This document shows, one piece after another, positions 59,637 through 64,000 of a stretch of 64,000 bases of DNA. Numbering within the stretch: position 1 is the first letter of the stretch; every line of letters starts with the position of its first letter. Both the position numbers and the translations under genes were made by a program. The notes under the pieces are model-generated. The model saw only the letters and a program-made list of their open reading frames with translations, searched no databases and was not told the DNA's origin. Source of the DNA: Streptomyces sp. NBC_01224 (GTDB taxonomy: Bacteria > Actinomycetota > Actinomycetes > Streptomycetales > Streptomycetaceae); NCBI RefSeq assembly GCF_036002945.1, contig NZ_CP108529.1, forward strand, positions 5,203,001 through 5,267,000, written 5' to 3'.

Positions 59637-60482
59637 ATGCGGATCGCCACAACGATCTTCCTCACCGATGAGACGATCACGCCGCTGCGGCTCGCCCGCG
59701 AGCTCGAACAGCGCGGGTTCGCCGGGCTCTACCTGCCCGAGCACACCCACATCCCGGCGAGCAGGGACACCCCCTACCCGGCGGGCGGCGAACTCCCGCC
59801 CGAGTACGGCCGCACCCTCGACCCCTTCGTCGCCCTCGCCCAGGCCGCCGCCGTCACCGAACGCCTCGCCCTCGGCACCGGCATCACGCTCGTCGCCCAG
59901 CACGACCCGATCGACCTGGCGAAGCAGATCGCCACCCTCGACCATCTTTCAGGCGGCCGCTTCACGCTGGGCCTCGGCTACGGCTGGAACATCGAGGAAG
60001 CCGCGGACCACGGCGTGAACTGGTCGACGCGCCGGGACCTCGTCCGCGACCGCATGGCCCTGATGCGCGCCCTGTGGTCGGACGAACCGACGGCGTACGA
60101 CGGCGAGTTCGGCTCGGTCCGGGCCAGCCACGCGTACCCGAAGCCGGTCCAGGCGCCCCGCGGCCCGGTGAACGGCCCCCGCACCCTGATCGGCGGCGCG
60201 GCAGGCCCGAAGCTGTTCGCGCACATCGCCCAGTACGCCGACGGCTGGCTCCCGATCGGCGGCCGCGGCCTGACGGAGTCCGTACCGAAGCTGCGCGAGG
60301 CGTGGGAGTCGGCCGGCCGCGACCCGAAGCAGCTCCAGGTGGTTCCCTACGCGGTACTCCCGAGCCCGGGGAAGCTGGCGCACTATGCGGACCTGAGCAT
60401 CGAGGAGGTCGTCCTGCAACTGCCTCCGGCCGGAGAGGCGGAGGTACTGCGGGTGCTGGACGCGTACGCGGAGTATCTGTAG
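59637..60482 (+). CDS. LLM-class F420-dependent oxidoreductase
   Basis: A 281-residue luciferase-like protein: LTDETITPLRLARELEQRGFAGLYLPEHTHIP, LGTGITLVAQHDPIDLAKQIATLDHLSGGRFTLGLGYGWN and GPRTLIGGAAGPKLFAHIAQYADGWLPIGG. HDPIDLAK suggests F420 use. ATG 59637 has GGAGG nine bases upstream. Confidence 0.92.
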   Translation: MRIATTIFLTDETITPLRLARELEQRGFAGLYLPEHTHIPASRDTPYPAGGELPPEYGRTLDPFVALAQAAAVTERLALGTGITLVAQHDPIDLAKQIATLDHLSGGRFTLGLGYGWNIEEAADHGVNWSTRRDLVRDRMALMRALWSDEPTAYDGEFGSVRASHAYPKPVQAPRGPVNGPRTLIGGAAGPKLFAHIAQYADGWLPIGGRGLTESVPKLREAWESAGRDPKQLQVVPYAVLPSPGKLAHYADLSIEEVVLQLPPAGEAEVLRVLDAYAEYL

Positions 60483-60532
60483 CCGCAGCGGGGCAGTACC
60501 CAGGCACACGACGAGCCGGACGCAATCCGGCT

Positions 60533-60775
60533 GTGCCCGGGACCGGAGTGGCGTTCGAGGTACCGGGGCCGGACGGAGTGGTGGACAGTGCGGCCCGCTT
60601 CGACGGCACCGCAAACGCCTATCTCGACGCCGGGGCAGCCATCGCCGACACCGGGCGGAACTTCACCGCGAGTGCCTGGGTCAGGCCCGCGGCGCTGGAC
60701 CGGAACACGGCAGTGCTCATCGGTGACTCGTCGGCGGGCCGTTCTCCGGCCCGCCGCGAGGTCACTTCACCGTGA
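60533..60775 (+). pseudogene. LamG-domain fragment
   Basis: The frame before the stop at 60775 reads GTGVAFEVPGPDGVVDSAARFDG, YLDAGAAIADTGRNFTASAWVRP, the first half of a LamG/concanavalin-like domain as in large Streptomyces secreted proteins. No start codon or RBS fits and the second half is missing. A gene remnant beside the secreted-protein gene. Confidence 0.55.
60733..60755 (-). terminator. terminator of the secreted-protein gene
   Basis: GGCGGGCC / GGCCCGCC arms with a 7-nt loop, seven bases past the stop of the leftward gene at 60762. Confidence 0.6.
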
Positions 60776-61547
60776 CGGCGTCGCCGGTGGAGACGACCTT
60801 CATGGTCGTGGTCGTACCGAGGAATGCCCAGCGCCAGCTGCCCGAAGCGGTGGCCTTCACCGTCGTGCGGAGGTGGCCCTTGCTGTCGGTGGTCGCCGTC
60901 TTCACGGTGCTGTACGTGCCGCCGGGCTTCTTGTACTGCAGCTTCACCACCTGCTTGGTGAACGCGTGGTACTTGAGGTCCGTCCAGTTGGCCCGCGACA
61001 GCTTTCCGGTGACGGTCAGCGTGCCCCCCTTCCTGACCGGCTCGGGCGTGGCGTCCGTGGTCAGGGTCGCGGCGCGCTTGACCTTGAACAAGGCGATGCG
61101 GTCGGAGATCCAGTAGTCGCGGTCATTCGCCTGGACCGTGGCGTTGACCTGCCAGGTCCCCGCGACCGAGTTGGCGTCCCAGCCCTCGTTGCCGCTTCCG
61201 TAGAAGTCGATCCACGTCGGGTCGATCTGCATCGTCGCGGTGCACACGGACGTTGTGGTGCTGACCTTCTTGCACGTCGTACCGAGATGGTCGACCGGCC
61301 CGTAGCCATTGGTCGCGTTGAACGCGGACACATCGGCGACCCCCTTCACCCCCGAGTTGTCCTTGATCGTCATGGTGATCTGGAACCGCTTGGCGTTCTT
61401 GACCCCGACGATCACGCTGCCGCCACCGTTCACGACGGTCTTGGTGACCCGGATGTCGCCCCGCCCCTCCGCGTGAGCGGCCGGCGCCACCGCGATTCCG
61501 GTGGCCACTGCCGCCACCACGGAAGCCGCAGCCATTCTTCTGCGCAT
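60762..61547 (-). CDS. secreted beta-sandwich protein of unknown function
   Basis: A 261-residue exported protein: Sec signal (ASVVAAVATGIAVAPAAHAE), then an N-terminal domain with GSVIVGVKNAKRFQITMTIKD and a Cys pair (TTCKKV, SVCTATMQ). A C-terminal domain (LTVTGKLSRANWTDLKYHAF...SGSWRWAFLGTTTT) resembles Ig-like repeats. No catalytic motif is seen. ATG 61547; the preceding LamG remnant hints at a formerly larger secreted-protein locus. Confidence 0.75.
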   Translation of the reverse strand: MRRRMAAASVVAAVATGIAVAPAAHAEGRGDIRVTKTVVNGGGSVIVGVKNAKRFQITMTIKDNSGVKGVADVSAFNATNGYGPVDHLGTTCKKVSTTTSVCTATMQIDPTWIDFYGSGNEGWDANSVAGTWQVNATVQANDRDYWISDRIALFKVKRAATLTTDATPEPVRKGGTLTVTGKLSRANWTDLKYHAFTKQVVKLQYKKPGGTYSTVKTATTDSKGHLRTTVKATASGSWRWAFLGTTTTMKVVSTGDAVTVK

Positions 61548-61644
61548 GTCCCACCCCTGTTCTCCCCGCCTCGTGGCAGGGGGAGAACAGGGTAGCGGCC
61601 ACCCCGACCCGCCCTACGCGTAACGGACTTGAGGTGGCCGGCCG

Positions 61645-62292
61645 TCAGATCTCCGACAAGAGCGTCGGCAGTTTGCGCATGTCGTCGAAGACCACGGTGT
61701 CCGGGCCCTCCAGCCAGTGCGCCGGGGTCAGCCCGCCCGCGTAGCCGAGTGACCGCATTCCGGCCGAACGGGCGGCCTGGACCCCGTACTTGCTGTCCTC
61801 GACGACGACGCAGGCCGACGGATCCACGCCCATCTGCCGGGCCGCGTGGAGGAAGAGATCGGGGGCGGGCTTGCCGTTTGCGACCTCGCTCGCACTGAAG
61901 ATGCGGCCCTCGAAGTGGGAGTGGAGTCCGGTGTGGCCGAGGGTGTGGCGCATCTTTTCGTGGCTGCCGCTCGATGCCACACAGGTGGGGAGCGTGAGGG
62001 CGGCCAGCGCCTCGTGGATGCCGTCGACCGCGACGAGTTCGGAGTCCACGGCGGCACGGTGGAGGTCCTCGAAGCGCTGCTGCCAGACGGCGGACTTGCC
62101 GGGCAGGTGGTCCTCGATCAGCGCGCCGATGGACTTGTTCGACCGGCCCACGAACTTCTCGATGACCTCTTCCGCCGTCAGCGGCCACCCCAGTTCGGCG
62201 CCCACTTCGATCTGGATGCGCACGGCGATGCGTTCGCTGTCGACGAGTACGCCGTCGCAGTCGAATATGACGAGTTCAGGAGGAGTGCTCAT
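61645..62292 (-). CDS. HAD-family phosphatase (beta-phosphoglucomutase-like subfamily)
   Basis: A 215-residue HAD hydrolase: motif I FDCDGVLVDSE, motif II CVASSGSHEK, the Lys of motif III in VANGKPAPDLF, and motif IV VVVEDSKYGVQAA. A helical cap lies between motifs I and II. ATG 62292 with AGGAGTG-like bases upstream on this strand is weak, but the longer frame to 62379 is shadow. Substrate unknown. About 296 bp to the next gene hold nothing I recognise. Confidence 0.92.
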   Translation of the reverse strand: MSTPPELVIFDCDGVLVDSERIAVRIQIEVGAELGWPLTAEEVIEKFVGRSNKSIGALIEDHLPGKSAVWQQRFEDLHRAAVDSELVAVDGIHEALAALTLPTCVASSGSHEKMRHTLGHTGLHSHFEGRIFSASEVANGKPAPDLFLHAARQMGVDPSACVVVEDSKYGVQAARSAGMRSLGYAGGLTPAHWLEGPDTVVFDDMRKLPTLLSEI

Positions 62293-62588
62293 CCGGCCAG
62301 GATAAAGAAGCCTGCACTTCGACAAAGGCGGGATGAGCCCGGCGGCGCGGGCAGGGATGGCGCTCGGCATCGTCCGCATCGGGCACGAGTGCCGTGTGAG
62401 GGGGTGTCATGCAAAGCATCCATCGGTCCAGGTGGGCAACTACCGGTGCATCGGCGGCCGGACGGCCGTGAAGTCTTCTCGGCGAGGCCGGGGCGAGCCT
62501 GCCGATGACGGCCGCCATGGTGGAACCCTGTGTTTCCCCAAGGACGCAGCCGGCTTCGTCTCATGGCTGTGACGATCGCGACGGCTGT

Positions 62589-63344
62589 CTATCCGTGGTC
62601 TGGGCTTGGTTGGGCGGTGTCGTTCGAGGTTGTTTCGGGTTTGGTGTGGAGGACTTCGCGGGCCTGTTCAGCGGCGCGGGTGATGCTTTCGCTGATGAAG
62701 TCGAGGAAGCGGGCGATGTTCTCCAGGCGGGTGGCGGCGGGGGTGTGGGGGCCGAGGATGGCGACGCCTTGGCGTGCGGTTTCGACGAGCTGGTCGTTGG
62801 ATCGGGCGCTGGCGATCGTCGCCTGGTAGAAGAGTTCGTCGTCGACGACGTAGCGGTCGCGGCGGCGTTCGTCGCGTTCTCGGCGGACGAGGCTCTGGCT
62901 CTCCAGGAAGGCGATCGCTTTGGAGATGGACGCCGGGCTGACCTGGAGGCGCTGGGCGAGTTGGGACGCGGTGAGGCTGCCCGCGTCGGTGGTGAACAGG
63001 CAGGTCAGCACCCGGGCCGTCATCTTGGTCAGGCCCGAAGCCATGAGGACGGTGGTGAACGTCTCCTCGTACTCGGCCACGGCCTCGGCGTCGCGTCCGT
63101 GCGGCTGGGGGACCGACTCCGGCCCTCGGGAGGAGGCGGGCCTGCGCCGGTGGGCGCGGCGTTCGGTGGCGCGGTGGGCCAGGTCGGCGCGGTAGGCGGT
63201 GGGGCCGCCGTTGCGCATCACCTCACGCGTGATTGTCGAGGTCGGACGGTCGAGGCGTCGGGCGATCTCGGCGTAGGGGAGGCTGTCGGCCAGCCCCAGC
63301 GCGATCTGCTGACGTTCCTGCTGGGTGAGCCTGCCTCCCGGCAT
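62589..63344 (-). CDS. two-HTH regulator: IS30-type HTH fused to MarR/GbsR-like domain
   Basis: A 251-residue regulator. Residues 1-48 are an HTH_38 domain as in IS30 transposases (LTQQERQQIALGLADSLPYAEIARRLDRPTSTITREVMRNGG). After an Arg-rich linker a MarR/GbsR-like winged helix follows (SGLTKMTARVLTCLFTTDAGSLTASQLAQRLQVSPASISKAI, then RRERDERRRDRYVV) and a helical C-terminus. ATG 63344 has AAGGAG seven bases upstream. It is divergent from the DUF4097 gene and probably controls it. Confidence 0.87.
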   Translation of the reverse strand: MPGGRLTQQERQQIALGLADSLPYAEIARRLDRPTSTITREVMRNGGPTAYRADLAHRATERRAHRRRPASSRGPESVPQPHGRDAEAVAEYEETFTTVLMASGLTKMTARVLTCLFTTDAGSLTASQLAQRLQVSPASISKAIAFLESQSLVRRERDERRRDRYVVDDELFYQATIASARSNDQLVETARQGVAILGPHTPAATRLENIARFLDFISESITRAAEQAREVLHTKPETTSNDTAQPSPDHG

Positions 63345-63503
63345 CGCGATCTCCTTGGTGATCCTTCGTGGCGGTCCCTGAGCCCCCCCACTATAGCGTT
63401 CACTTCTCATCCATTGCAATGATCAGAGCAATTGTCGTTGCGTTGTCCTCCAGGCCGTTGCAACAGTTTATCTACTCTGACCTGCATGAATATCGAGCCT
63501 GTG

Positions 63504-63517
63504 CAACAGATGTGTTG
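63504..63517. promoter_or_regulatory. candidate operator in divergent region
   Basis: CAACAGATGTGTTG is a palindrome (CAACA/TGTTG). GTTGCAACAG (about 63457) and CATTGCAATG (about 63413) nearby repeat the TTGCAA theme, suggesting several binding sites for the two-HTH regulator. Confidence 0.5.
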
Positions 63518-63583
63518 TCAGGGTTTGGAAAGCAACGTAGCGTTTCCGGTGTCAGAAACAATGAACGAGCACGGGAGAGCACG

Positions 63584-64000
63584 ATGCAGAAGTTCGACAC
63601 CCCCGCCCCCATCTCCGCCGTCCTGGACATCCCCGCCGGACGCATCCAGTTCATCGCCGCAGACCGCGCCGACACCACCGTCGAGGTCCTGCCCGCCGAC
63701 CCCTCCAAGAGCCGCGACACCAAGGCCGCTGAGCAGACCACCGTCGCCTACGCCGACGGCGTCCTGCGGATCACGGCCTCGACCCCCAACAGCCAGCTCT
63801 CCGGCCCCTCCGGATCCCTGGAGGTCACCGTCCAGCTGCCCGCCGACTCCCGCATCGAGGCCAAGGCCGCCAGTGCCGAGCTCCGCGGCGTCGGACGCCT
63901 CGGCGACGTCGCCTTCGAAGGCGCGTACCGCCAGATCAAGATCGACGAGGCCGCGAGCGTCCGCCTCGCTGCGATCGACGGCGACATCGAGGTCGGCCGG
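63584..64000 (+). CDS. DUF4097 family protein, 3' end outside window
   Basis: The first 139 residues are visible: MQKFDTPAPISAVLDIPAGRIQFIA, then alternating short strands (TTVEVLPADP, SLEVTVQLPADSRIEAKA, ASVRLAAIDGDIEVGR) forming the repetitive beta-helix of DUF4097/DUF4098 proteins. GGAG lies seven bases before the ATG. The frame is open to the right edge. Role unknown; it is often paired with a regulator, as here. Confidence 0.85.
   Translation, partial: MQKFDTPAPISAVLDIPAGRIQFIAADRADTTVEVLPADPSKSRDTKAAEQTTVAYADGVLRITASTPNSQLSGPSGSLEVTVQLPADSRIEAKAASAELRGVGRLGDVAFEGAYRQIKIDEAASVRLAAIDGDIEVGR

Overview
High G+C content, codon bias, frequent GTG/TTG starts and gene content (CcsBA cytochrome c maturation, futalosine menaquinone genes, mycofactocin/F420-type LLM oxidoreductases, DUF4232, DUF4229 and DUF4097 proteins) place this window in a Streptomyces or close relative chromosome. 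Gene order hemL - histidine phosphatase - ResA/CcdA/ResB/CcsB - mqnL/mqnP/mqnM/mqnE matches the conserved Streptomyces core (S. coelicolor SCO4469 to about SCO4494, recalled, not searched). No rRNA, tRNA or CRISPR was recognised.

Layout. 1-9.3 kb: end of a membrane protein, a small unknown gene, hemL, a phosphatase, a NodB-like lipoprotein and a four-gene system II cytochrome c maturation operon. 9.3-14.7 kb: an SRPBCC protein, a membrane-tethered ligand-binding protein overlapping a large P-loop ATPase, a yeast-type cytosine deaminase and a PLDc_N membrane protein. 14.7-17.1 kb: a degraded patch with pieces of a methyltransferase, an epimerase and a LysR regulator around an intact aldo/keto reductase. 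17.4-24.4 kb: menaquinone genes mqnL, mqnP, mqnM and mqnE interleaved with a lipoprotein, a rhomboid protease, a 44-residue basic protein and an Lrp/AsnC regulator.

25.6-29.1 kb is the most striking region. A leaderless cysteine-rich leader peptide precedes a DAACS-family symporter, suggesting a cysteine-controlled cystine importer. A 1.9 kb element carrying a large serine integrase sits in the 3' end of that symporter. The element supplies a substitute C-terminus and the displaced original 3' end lies beyond the integrase.

29.2-36.0 kb: a methyltransferase/MerR divergent pair, a secreted hydrolase, and a TetR - MaoC - FabG4 - FadA2 fatty-acyl cluster whose thiolase appears frameshifted at its start. 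36.2-41.4 kb: a glycosyltransferase divergent from a secreted SH3b/collagen-like protein with about 130 Gly-X-Y triplets, then two secreted cell-wall-type peptidases. 41.4-42.6 kb: remnants of a phosphotransferase and of a PEP-mutase-family protein. 42.7-51.0 kb: a catabolic cluster (two LLM oxidoreductases, SDR, N-acyl-D-amino-acid deacylase-like amidohydrolase, aldehyde dehydrogenase, APC permease), with three copies of a 14-bp palindromic operator in front of the LLM genes. 51.0-64.0 kb: a frameshifted small gene, a stand-alone LigD phosphoesterase/HhH endonuclease operon divergent from an MFS transporter across two MarR-type boxes, an ESX-associated WXG-like/DUF1023/lipoprotein operon, a PHP metallohydrolase, a third LLM oxidoreductase, a LamG remnant, a secreted protein, a HAD phosphatase, and a two-HTH regulator divergent from a DUF4097 gene that runs off the right edge.

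All functional calls rest on reading motifs and family memory. No database search was run.
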